Assembly (NCBI GenBank): GCA_002779045.1
Contig: PEXO01000241.1
Span: forward strand, 1-5,545
DNA length: 5,545 nt
Direction of reading: 5' to 3'
Source of the DNA: Elusimicrobia bacterium CG08_land_8_20_14_0_20_59_10
GTDB taxonomy: Bacteria; Elusimicrobiota; Elusimicrobia; Elusimicrobiales; UBA9959
Below, one piece after another: positions 1 to 5,487 of this stretch (its first letter is position 1; the number at the start of each line of letters is the position of its first letter). Below the pieces are notes generated by a model. The model was not told the DNA's origin. It saw only the letters and a list, made by a program, of their open reading frames with translations, and did no database searches. The position numbers and the translations under genes were made by a program.

Positions 1-807
1 TTTCAACTCCGGGTTTTTTTCCACCGCAGCCAGCACCTCAAAACCGCTTACCTCCGGCAGGGTGAGGTTAAGAAACAGCACATCGGGCGGGGCCGCGGTT
101 ATTTTTGCCAGCGCCTCGCGGCCGGTGGCGGCGGTATCCGCGCTGTAGCCTTCAGCCGCCAGTTTTGAGAGGTCCAGTATGCCGTTTATCAGCTGAAGCA
201 GGTTTTTGCCGCCGGCCTCCACTCTTTTAAGCGCTTCTTCCTGCTTTTCATTCACCGGCCCGTAGATGCGGTCCAGATGCAGCGAAGTGTAGCCCAGAAT
301 GGCGTTCATGGGTGTGCGCAGCTCATGGCTCATATTGGCGAGGAATTCGGATTTAAATCTGTTTATTTCCTTCAATTCGTCCACCTGCAGGGCCAGGCGC
401 CTTTTTTCCAAAGCGCGTGAAACCAGCCTTGCCAGGTCTTCTATCTGGAACGGCTTGGTTATAAAGTCATAAGCGCCGCGCTTCATGCTTTCAACGGCGT
501 TTTCCAGAGTGGCGAACCCGGTTACCATGATAACTTCTATTTTCGGGTCCAGGTTCTTCATGGCGGTGAGCGTGTCAAGCCCGCTGAGCTTCGGCATGGC
601 CATATCGGAGATGACCACGTCTATATCCTTATTCCCGGCCTTCAGAACCGCCGTCTGGCCGTCCGCAGCAGTTACCACTTCGTAGCCGCGCGCGCCGAAT
701 TCATAAGCGGCAAGCTCCCTGAAACCCAACTCGTCGTCTATGACCATTATCCTGGGCTTGGCCGTTTCGGAACCGGCCGCGGCCGGGGGCTGTTCATTAT
801 CCATCAT
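1..807 (-). CDS. Hybrid signalling protein: receiver, HisKA, then degenerate second receiver (partial, runs off left edge)
   Basis: I translated this open frame by hand from the minus strand; 269 codons are present with no stop before the window edge. Residues about 19-130 form a complete receiver: acidic pair in MVIDDE (D25, D26), phosphoacceptor D68 in VVISDMAMPKLSG, T96 and K118 (DFITKPF). A short linker helix leads to a HisKA dimerisation domain, residues about 147-215, with the phospho-accepting histidine H161 in FLANMSHELRTPMNAILGY. An ATPase domain should follow, but after ILDLSKL the frame passes directly into AAEGYSADTAATGREAL, which is the second half of helix 1 of another receiver. 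This second receiver lacks its beta-1 strand and acidic pair, and has Asn (N247, VLFLNLTLPEVSG) where the phosphoacceptor Asp should be. The protein could take and pass phosphate only with outside help. The start is ATG at 807 or the adjacent ATG at 804; both are served by AAAGGGGG at 812-819, and 804 has the better spacing. The start overlaps the stop of the upstream regulator, so the two are probably translationally coupled. Family assignment is firm; function is inferred. Confidence 0.88.
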   Translation of the reverse strand, partial: MMDNEQPPAAAGSETAKPRIMVIDDELGFRELAAYEFGARGYEVVTAADGQTAVLKAGNKDIDVVISDMAMPKLSGLDTLTAMKNLDPKIEVIMVTGFATLENAVESMKRGAYDFITKPFQIEDLARLVSRALEKRRLALQVDELKEINRFKSEFLANMSHELRTPMNAILGYTSLHLDRIYGPVNEKQEEALKRVEAGGKNLLQLINGILDLSKLAAEGYSADTAATGREALAKITAAPPDVLFLNLTLPEVSGFEVLAAVEKNPELK

Positions 808-1409
808 AAGGCCCCCTTTCCCGACCACCGCGTATGAATGAGCAGGTTTTCCATTTTCCGATTCAGTTCCGCCGCTTCAAACGGCTTGCCCAGGAAGTCA
901 TCCGCGCCGGCCGCCAGCACCCGCGCCCTTGCTTCCTCGGTGTTGTAGGCCGTTACGGCCAGGATCTTAATACCCTTCAAATCCGCATCGCCGCGGATCA
1001 GCTCGCATATTTTAAAACCGTCCACACCGGGCAGGTTCAGGTCCAGCAGTACAATGGTGGGCAGGAAAGCGTGAACCTTGTGTCCCGCCTCAAAACCGTC
1101 GGCGGCCTCGGCTATCTCGGCTTCAGGGTATGCGTCGCGTATCAGCCGGCTCAGAAGCCGCCTGTAGTCCGCCTCATCATCCACTATCAGGAACCTTAAT
1201 TTAGTGCCGGCCTCAAGAGCGGCCGGCACCGGGATATTATGCCGCCGCATAAAAGCCGCCAGGGCGGTATCCCACACCCTGCGGTGGCCTCCACCGGTAG
1301 TAAAAAAGACAAGTTTTCCTTCCTCCATCCAGCGAATCACGGTAGGAGGAGTCACTTGGCAGACCCGGGCTATTTCATGAGTGCCGAAAGCTGTTTTCGT
1401 TTGTTTCAT
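804..1409 (-). CDS. Response regulator with N-terminal excisionase/MerR-like HTH and C-terminal receiver
   Basis: This is a 201-residue protein starting MKQTKTAFGTHEIARV. Residues about 8-55 are a helix-turn-helix of the excisionase/MerR type: THEIARVCQVTPPTVIRWMEEGKL, followed by the GGGHRRV turn of this family. Residues about 71-192 are a complete receiver with acidic pair D77/D78 (FLIVDDEADY), phosphoacceptor D123 (LLDLNLPGVDG), T153 (AVTAYN) and K175 (DFLGKPFE), so it should be phosphorylatable. The domain order is the reverse of most DNA-binding response regulators. An upstream in-frame ATG at 1475 would add 22 residues, but that start lies upstream of the promoter -35 box and has no ribosome site. 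ATG at 1409 has AAAGG eleven bases upstream and a 5' leader of about 24 bases. The gene overlaps the following hybrid kinase-like gene by a few bases (TGATG), and a broken histidine kinase lies just upstream, so it probably belonged to a three-gene phosphorelay operon. It presumably binds DNA; its targets cannot be read from the sequence. Confidence 0.9.
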   Translation of the reverse strand: MKQTKTAFGTHEIARVCQVTPPTVIRWMEEGKLVFFTTGGGHRRVWDTALAAFMRRHNIPVPAALEAGTKLRFLIVDDEADYRRLLSRLIRDAYPEAEIAEAADGFEAGHKVHAFLPTIVLLDLNLPGVDGFKICELIRGDADLKGIKILAVTAYNTEEARARVLAAGADDFLGKPFEAAELNRKMENLLIHTRWSGKGAL

Positions 1410-1420
1410 GGCTTTTATTA

Positions 1421-1425
1421 CCTTT
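1421..1425 (-). promoter_or_regulatory. Ribosome binding site of the response regulator
   Basis: AAAGG on the minus strand lies eleven bases before ATG 1409. It decides the start, because the upstream in-frame ATG at 1475 precedes the promoter and has no comparable purine-rich site. Confidence 0.6.
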
Positions 1426-1439
1426 GTTAGGATTGTTAT

Positions 1440-1468
1440 GTTATAGTAGACATTCCCACATTTGTCAA
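1440..1468 (-). promoter_or_regulatory. Sigma-70 promoter for the response regulator operon
   Basis: On the minus strand there is a perfect -35 box TTGACA (1463-1468), a spacer of exactly 17 bases, and a -10 box TATAAC (1440-1445), five of six to consensus. Transcription should begin near 1433, giving a leader of about 24 bases before ATG 1409. It lies just downstream of the terminator of the kinase remnant, so the regulator and the hybrid gene have a transcription unit independent of the broken kinase gene. Confidence 0.82.
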
Positions 1469-1501
1469 GACCCAACGGCTAAGCCGGACCTATATGGGCG
1501 C

Positions 1502-1526
1502 AAAAACACCTCCTCAGCCGGAGGAG
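1502..1526 (-). terminator. Rho-independent terminator of the histidine kinase remnant
   Basis: Read on the minus strand, CTCCTC and GAGGAG pair as a six-base stem around a five-base loop, followed two bases later by a run of five T residues (1502-1506). The kinase stop codon TGA (1514-1516) overlaps the loop and the 3' arm of the hairpin. The stem is short, so efficiency may be moderate. It separates the old kinase gene from the promoter of the regulator. Confidence 0.6.
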
Positions 1527-1795
1527 CGGCAATTCGTTACTGAGTTTATGAGGGACCAGTTATTCGGGAACCGGATAATTATCAACAGGCGGCCGGTATT
1601 ATTTATCAGTCCCGCTGTTTTCAGCCGGAAGGAAAGCGAGAACTCGGCGCCTTGGCCGGGTTCGGTGATAACTTCCACCCAGCCGTTATGCTGTTTGACC
1701 ACGCCGTAAACGATGGAAAGCCCCATGCCCGCGCCGACGCCTTTTTTTCTGGCTGAGAACAGGGGCGCAAAGTGCTGGTTCCTCGAACAAGAACA
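1514..1795 (-). pseudogene. Sensor histidine kinase, C-terminal ATPase-domain remnant
   Basis: Only the end of a HATPase_c domain remains. From about 1780 downwards the minus strand encodes QHFAPLFSARKKGVGAGMGLS followed by IVYGVVKQHNGWVEV and EPGQGAEFSLSFRL. This matches the F box, the glycine-rich G2 ATP-lid box and the last beta strands of sensor kinases, where the usual form is PFFTT...GTGLGLSIVYG. All upstream parts (sensor, HisKA, N and G1 boxes) are missing. Recognisable homology stops near 1780-1795 and an in-frame TAG lies at 1811-1813. The likely cause is insertion of, or deletion next to, the IS4-type element that begins here. An internal ATG at 1726 gives a 70-residue open frame, but it would lack the ATP site and is not expected to work. 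About 30 residues after SFRL match nothing I recognise. The parent gene was probably the cognate kinase of the regulator immediately downstream. Confidence 0.82.
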
Positions 1796-1799
1796 GGAA

Positions 1800-2410
1800 A
1801 ATAAAGCCGGCTAGCCCAAACTTCCGCAGTGAAAAATAAAAAGTTGTTTTTTTAGGATTTTGTTTTGAAAAAGGTCAAAAGTCGCCACTACATTTTGCCG
1901 CCAGATCAGGAATCCGCATACGCCTGGGTAAATCTATCCCCAGGCGTTGCAGCATAATCTTCTGCGCTTTCTCCGGTGCTACAACGCTCCGTAATTGAAT
2001 CCGTTCCCCGGTCATTGTCGGCAGTACAATATCCCCGCTATGAAGCTGTCCCAGCTCTTCCATGATGGTGCGCGGTGAATCGCCCAGGCCCGCACGGCTC
2101 TGCCACTTCTCCAACAACTTCCAAGGAACATAAGCCAAAAAACAGATAAAAATGTGCGCCTGCGCCCTGTCTTCCCGGTGGCGCCAGACGGGCCGGATTT
2201 CAAGTTCCGACTTATGCGCCCGAAATGCGTTCTCCACCTGGGTCAACTGGATATATGTTTTCCAGACTTCCTCTTCCGTCCAATCACGCACATTTGTACG
2301 CAACGCGTAACAACCGAAACCCCGCTCTTTGAACATTTGCTCCGCTTCGTCGCGGCTCCAGTCAACGCGCACACCGTACGGAGAACCGTAGGCTGCATAA
2401 GGGGGGATTT
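1800..2410 (-). mobile_element. Truncated IS4/IS1634-type insertion sequence
   Basis: The region holds the 3' part of a DDE transposase gene plus about 70 bases of AT-rich 3' flank (1810-1874). That flank contains a candidate terminal segment, CCCAAACTTCCGCAGT, near 1815-1830. I searched the 2380-2580 side for the inverted copy and found none, consistent with loss of the 5' half and left end. Both outer borders are estimates: the left from where kinase homology ends, the right from where transposase similarity ends and a stop appears (2409-2411). Confidence 0.65.
1875..2372 (-). pseudogene. IS4/IS1634-type DDE transposase, C-terminal remnant
   Basis: The 165 codons that remain encode the last third of a DDE transposase with an RNase H fold; family members are usually about 400-550 residues. 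The diagnostic block is YIQLTQVENAFRAHKSELEI followed by RPVWRHREDRAQAHIFICFL. This is the C-terminal region around the catalytic Glu (E47 here, in VENAFR), with the Y-(2)-R-(3)-E-(6)-K type spacing of IS4-like enzymes approximated by E47...K54. The preceding CYALRTNVRDW is the usual strand before it. The two catalytic Asp residues and the DNA-binding N-terminus are absent. The GTG at 2372 is simply the first possible start; the frame continues open to a TAA at 2409-2411 with a few further codons that are not convincingly transposase. It cannot catalyse transposition. The C-terminal end appears natural, stopping at TGA 1875-1877. Confidence 0.8.
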
Positions 2411-2411
2411 A

Positions 2412-2582
2412 TTGCCATAATGCAGTATTTCGCAAGGTCTCCCCTTCCGCCGGCGCGCAAAAACGGCCTTTGCCCGCCCTTTTTATCAGGATAGCAAAGG
2501 AAGGAGCTGTTTTGTCGTAATTTTGACAGCTTGTTTCGCATCCGCTTTGCGGCGGACGGCAGGTTTAATTGTTAGGCGAGTT
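2412..2582. other. Gene-free spacer between the two transposon remnants
   Basis: I see no coding sequence here on either strand. It contains a six-base inverted repeat AGCTGT/ACAGCT (2505-2510 and 2526-2531) and the hairpin described separately at 2530-2556. The part from about 2412 to 2529 has no recognisable content and may be old host sequence or decayed IS flank. Confidence 0.6.
2530..2556 (-). repeat. Candidate ori end of the IS91-like element: hairpin followed by CAAG
   Basis: On the minus strand, 27 bases downstream of the IS91-type transposase stop, a small GC-rich hairpin (CCGC, three-base loop, GCGG; alternatively TCCGC/GCGGA) is followed after a few bases by CAAG at 2530-2533. IS91-family elements have a hairpin at the transposase 3' end (the rolling-circle origin) and insert next to GAAC or CAAG tetranucleotides. 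The position, orientation and tetranucleotide all fit, but the motif is short and could be chance. Confidence 0.4.
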
Positions 2583-3375
2583 TCAGTCTTCGGCCGGGAG
2601 AGGATCTATTGCGTCGTATAAGTCCGCCCGTGCGCCGGGCTGGCATTGTTCGTCCGGCGGGTCCGGACCGCAGTTGAGAGACGTTTTAGGCGCCGGCCTG
2701 AACTGTGGAAATTCCGTCGGCAGGTTAAGATTGGTTAAGAGCCTTACCAGTTCCTTATCATTGAGGATGACGGCCACAGGTTTCATTTCCAGGCGGCATC
2801 TGGGCAGATAAGCGGATCTACTTCGAACACCCTTGCCAGGCAGGCCGCCCAGGTGCTGGCTTTCTTTTGAGCTTTTCTACCCTTTCCTTAAGATGGGCCA
2901 TGTCGGTCTCGCGCATGGCTTTCGCCACCAGGTGCGGGCGCAGCGGCGACCGGGGCGCCGGCGCGCCATAATAATGGACCAGGTTCTTGTGGGGCGGCGG
3001 CATCAAGAGCGCCCAGCGCCTGAGGAACTCCACCGGCGGCATTACCAGCATTTCCCTCCTGCCCTCCCGCGGCTCGCTGCGGTAGAGCACTATATTGGTC
3101 TTAGCGGCGTACATGAGCCGCGCCGGGGAAAGACCGGGGCGGGAGCAGTATTTAAGCAGCCGCTCCAGGCCTTCCCTGTCCCAGCGGGATATCTGCACCT
3201 CTTCATGCAATGAGAAACCCGAGTTCTCCCAGGTGAGCATTTCCTGTGCGGCCTCGGGTGCGAGCCCGCTGCGGCAGATGCTTCTTCTCAGCTTCCTGCG
3301 GATATTGGCAATAATCTTATTCAGCTCTTCCACCGCGGGTGGAGGAACCCGCGTGAAGAGCAGCTCATTACTCCA
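2583..3375 (-). pseudogene. IS91-type transposase, C-terminal half with two frameshifts
   Basis: The C-terminal part of a Y2 (IS91/IS801-like) transposase can be followed across all three minus-strand frames. Frame one covers about 3370-2868: FTRVPPPAVEELNK, then the hallmark GFSLHEEVQISRWDREGLER, LLKYCSRPGLSPARL and MPPPHKNLVHYYGAPAPRS. Near 2865, around AAAAGAAAGCC, the frame must move by -1 to read KASTWAACLARVFEVDPLIC. Near 2796, at TGCCCAGATGC, it must move by -1 again to read RCRLEMKPVAVILNDKEL to the natural end DLYDAIDPLPAED at 2583. The second break splits the CPRC zinc-knuckle-like motif. Each break is explained by a one-base loss, and neither site has a proper slippery heptamer. 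The catalytic N-terminal half is absent. The gene is dead. In-frame fragments at 2583-2786 and 2818-3489 should not be annotated as separate proteins. Confidence 0.85.
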
Positions 3376-3425
3376 CCCGGCCGCCGTAGGCCCAAAAGCC
3401 CATTGGCGTCTGGGCCCTTCCGGAC

Positions 3426-3458
3426 TTGTAAAATTTGCGGGCGCGGATATACTATAAT
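3426..3458 (+). promoter_or_regulatory. Promoter of the alpha-amylase gene
   Basis: TTGTAA (3426-3431), a 16-base spacer and TATACT (3448-3453) form a plausible sigma-70 promoter. An overlapping exact TATAAT at 3453-3458 is an alternative -10 box but would be 21 bases from that -35 box. Transcription would start near 3460-3466. A ribosome binding site GGGGGA (3477-3482) lies five bases before ATG 3488. An imperfect palindrome, GGCCCA (3389-3394) and TGGGCC (3411-3416), just upstream could be an operator, with weak support. Confidence 0.55.
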
Positions 3459-3487
3459 ACTCGTGAATACAATTTCGGGGGAAACAC

Positions 3488-4948
3488 ATGCGCTTAAACC
3501 TTAAAACTTTCCTGTTAGTACCCTCCTTTTTTCTCTCTATCTTTCAGACGCAGCCGCTGCAGGCCGCCTCGGCCCTGGACTCCCTCAGGCTGAAAGCCGG
3601 TGATTTCGAAATAGTAGCGCCGCCGGCCTCCGGCAAACTGACCAGCTCCCCCTTAAGCCCCGCCCGCGACGAATGGTTCAAAGCCGTAAAACTTTACGCC
3701 AACTATACCCCCAAGCCGCAGCACCGCGTGGACACCAATAACAGCAAGCTGATCCTTTTGCAGGGCTTCCACTGGTACGCCGATAATTACTGGTTCCACC
3801 CGCCCAACGGCTGGTGGGGCGTGCTGGCCGGCAAGGCGCCGGAGGTGGGCCGCGCCGGTTTCGACCTGATCTGGTTCCCGCCGGTCTCGGTAGGCAGCTA
3901 TTACCCCAAGGAATGGTATAACCTGGATTCACAGTGGGGCAAAAAAGACTACCTGATAAAGGCCATAAACGCCATGCATTCGGCCGGCGTCAAGGTGGTG
4001 GCGGACGTGGTGCTGAACCACCGCAACGGCACCAATGACTGGGCCGACTTCACCAATCCCGACTGGCCTACCAACGTGATAACGCAGAACGACGAATGGC
4101 CGGGCCTGGCCAATACCCCCTATAACAGCAAGAGCCCCAGCTACGACGAAGGCCAGAACGACAGCGGCTGCCGCGACCTGGACCACCAGAACCCGCTGGT
4201 GCAGAAGGAAACCAGGATCTTCATGCTCTGGCTCAAGAACACCATGCGCTTCGACGGCTGGCGCTTCGACATGGTAAAGGGTTTTGCCCCCTCTCACATA
4301 CAGGATTACAATGCCGCCTCCAGCCCCGCCTTCACGGTGGGCGAAGTTTATGACGGCAACCGCCAGGTGGTGGCGAACTGGATAGACGGCACGGATAATT
4401 CCCAGGGCAAGCTGAACGCCTCCAGCGCCTTCGACTTCCCCACCAAGTTCAACCTGCTCTCCGCCGTTGAGAACGAGCGCTACGAGGCCCTCAACGATAA
4501 TGGCCGCCCCTCCGGGATGATAGGCTGGTGGCCCGCCAAGGCCGTGACCTTCGTGGAGAACCACGACACCTCTCCGCGCGACCCAAATTTCATAGCCAAT
4601 GCCTCGGCGGAGTATAAGACGCAGCGCCTGATGGGCTATGCGTATATACTAACGCATCCGGGCATCCCTTCCGTATTCTGGCCGCATTTCTTCGACTGGG
4701 GCTCGTCTTACCGCGCCAGCCTGCAGAAGCTGATAGCTATCCGGAAGGCGGCCGGGATAACCTCCACCAGCCGCATGGCCATACTGTCCGCCACCAACGA
4801 GCTGTACGCCGCGGTGATAGACGGCGAAAGACAGCGCGTGATATTGAAGCTGGGGCGCAACTGGGGCTGGAACCCCGGCACCGGCTGGACCATAGCCGCC
4901 GCCGGCGCGCGCTACGCGGTTTGGACCCAGCCTCTGCCCGCGTACTGA
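3488..4948 (+). CDS. Secreted alpha-amylase, GH13 family, plant-like type
   Basis: The 486-residue product is an endo-acting alpha-1,4-glucanase of starch or glycogen. Residues 1-27 are a Sec signal peptide (MRLNLK, hydrophobic core, cleavage near LQAA), so the enzyme acts outside the cytoplasm. Residues about 28-85 are an unassigned extension. The (beta/alpha)8 barrel starts at KLILLQGFHW (87-96). GH13 conserved regions are all visible: region I DVVLNH (173-178), region V DLDH (230-233), region II GWRFDMVKG with nucleophile D261, region III TVGEVYD with acid/base E286, and region IV FVENHD with D360. All three catalytic acids are present. Plant-amylase features are strong: PSGMIGWWPAKAVTF before region IV, GYAYILTHPGIPSVFW-HFFDWG (383-404) after it, and a short C-terminal beta domain ending RYAVW. 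This points to subfamily GH13_6, with the archaeal GH13_7 group as second choice. No starch-binding module is present. The gene is monocistronic, with its own promoter and terminator. ATG 3488 is chosen for its ribosome site and signal peptide. Confidence 0.94.
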   Translation: MRLNLKTFLLVPSFFLSIFQTQPLQAASALDSLRLKAGDFEIVAPPASGKLTSSPLSPARDEWFKAVKLYANYTPKPQHRVDTNNSKLILLQGFHWYADNYWFHPPNGWWGVLAGKAPEVGRAGFDLIWFPPVSVGSYYPKEWYNLDSQWGKKDYLIKAINAMHSAGVKVVADVVLNHRNGTNDWADFTNPDWPTNVITQNDEWPGLANTPYNSKSPSYDEGQNDSGCRDLDHQNPLVQKETRIFMLWLKNTMRFDGWRFDMVKGFAPSHIQDYNAASSPAFTVGEVYDGNRQVVANWIDGTDNSQGKLNASSAFDFPTKFNLLSAVENERYEALNDNGRPSGMIGWWPAKAVTFVENHDTSPRDPNFIANASAEYKTQRLMGYAYILTHPGIPSVFWPHFFDWGSSYRASLQKLIAIRKAAGITSTSRMAILSATNELYAAVIDGERQRVILKLGRNWGWNPGTGWTIAAAGARYAVWTQPLPAY

Positions 4949-4962
4949 GCAGCGCCTTCAAA

Positions 4963-5004
4963 AAAAAGGAACGGCCGCGATGCTCTTCGCGGCCGTTCCT
5001 TTTT
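4963..5004. terminator. Strong rho-independent terminator, probably bidirectional
   Basis: Fifteen bases after the amylase stop, GGAACGGCCGCGA (4968-4980) and TCGCGGCCGTTCC (4987-4999) form a perfect 13-base-pair stem around a six-base loop. A-T pairs extend it at the base to about 18 pairs, and there are five T residues on the 3' side and seven A residues on the 5' side. It ends amylase transcription on the plus strand and, because of the A run, can also end transcription coming from the minus-strand gene that stops at 5025. Confidence 0.92.
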
Positions 5005-5024
5005 CCCTGTTGTCCGGGCAACCG

Positions 5025-5487
5025 TCACTCCAGCGATTCGCGCATGGTATTCACCAGGCCGTTCACGCCGCTGACCGGTCTGATTTCTACCGCTTTCAGC
5101 AGATAGTCGGTCTTTTCGTACGCGTCGCGCTGGAGGATGGCACGCTGGTCGCCGGACGGGAGTTCCTCGAAGTCGGCTGCACTTTCGGGGCCGATGTGGT
5201 CCGGCGACGCGAATTTTTCGGCTATATTCATGAGCCCTTCACGGATCAGCTTGTTGGGCAGGTGCGCCTTTATTTCTGCGGCCAACGCGCCCAGGCCGCC
5301 GGGGTAATTGTTGAGCCAGGTCAACAGCCATACTGCCCACGTGCATGCCCGGGCCGAAGAGCAGGGGCGGCACCCAGCCGCCGATCACCACAATGTCGTT
5401 GCGGTATGCGCCCAGAAGGTGCGACAGCTCTATAAGCACGCTTCTGGCGGCGTTCACCAGCAGCTCGTTGTAATCTTTTTTGCTTAC
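5025..5487 (-). pseudogene. Nucleotidyltransferase-like gene (AbiEii-like fold) with internal deletion
   Basis: The two ends of one gene survive in different frames. The upstream piece (about 5487-5325) reads KKDYNELLVNAARSVLIELS, then HLLGAYRNDIVVIGGWVP and HVGSMAVDLA. It has the GGW signature and the position of the GSxDVDLA metal-binding motif of nucleotidyltransferases, but with Ala in place of the first Asp. The downstream piece (about 5325-5025, another frame) reads WLNNYPGGLGALAAEIKAHL, LIREGLMNIAEKFASPDHIGP and ADFEELPSGDQRAILQRDAYEK, the usual C-terminal end of such proteins. Intact relatives have, as I recall them, roughly a hundred or more residues between the two pieces, so an out-of-frame deletion is inferred near 5310-5335. 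No ATG precedes the coding part; GTA stands where the start should be and the first usable codon is GTG 5457 with a poor ribosome site. Family members often form toxin-antitoxin or abortive-infection pairs, but this copy should be inactive. The exact subfamily is uncertain. Confidence 0.7.

Larger units (their letters stand above)
2530..3375 (-). mobile_element. Truncated IS91-type (Y2 rolling-circle) insertion sequence
   Basis: The element consists of the 3' half of its transposase gene and a likely ori end at 2530-2556. The 5' half, including the zinc finger, the HUH motif, the two catalytic tyrosines and the ter end, is missing. Transposase similarity begins around FTRVPPPAVEELNK, so the truncated border lies near 3365-3375, about 110 bases before the amylase start codon. 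The open frame running on to 3489 over the amylase promoter is not transposase sequence. Confidence 0.65.

Noticed and set aside
1410..1475. N-terminal extension of the response regulator from an upstream ATG at 1475
   Set aside because: The extension lies over the promoter and its -35 box; the ATG has no ribosome site and the extra residues do not resemble the family.
2571..2577. GTTAGGC, resembling the core of an integron attC site
   Set aside because: A single seven-base match with no paired complementary core or hairpin at attC spacing, and no integrase in the window.
2785..2870. Programmed ribosomal frameshifting in the IS91-type transposase
   Set aside because: Neither break has a slippery heptamer or an obvious downstream structure, two shifts would be needed, and the catalytic half of the gene is missing anyway.
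3334..3353. Perfect seven-base inverted repeat CGCGGGT/ACCCGCG near the truncated end of the IS91 remnant
   Set aside because: It lies within the transposase coding part (proline/arginine codons), has no T run, and such repeats are expected by chance in GC-rich coding DNA; it could be an element border only if other copies show it.
3376..3489. N-terminal part (MCFPRNCIHEYY...) of the minus-strand open frame containing the IS91-type transposase
   Set aside because: These codons overlie the amylase promoter and ribosome site and show no similarity to the transposase; the frame is open by chance.
3929..4564. Long minus-strand open frame opposite the amylase gene (211 codons)
   Set aside because: It is an antisense shadow of high-GC amylase codons; the Val/Gly/Ala-rich product matches no family and there is no ribosome site.
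4980..5435. Plus-strand open frame of 151 codons beginning in the terminator hairpin
   Set aside because: It starts inside a strong terminator and runs antisense to recognisable nucleotidyltransferase fragments; its product looks random.
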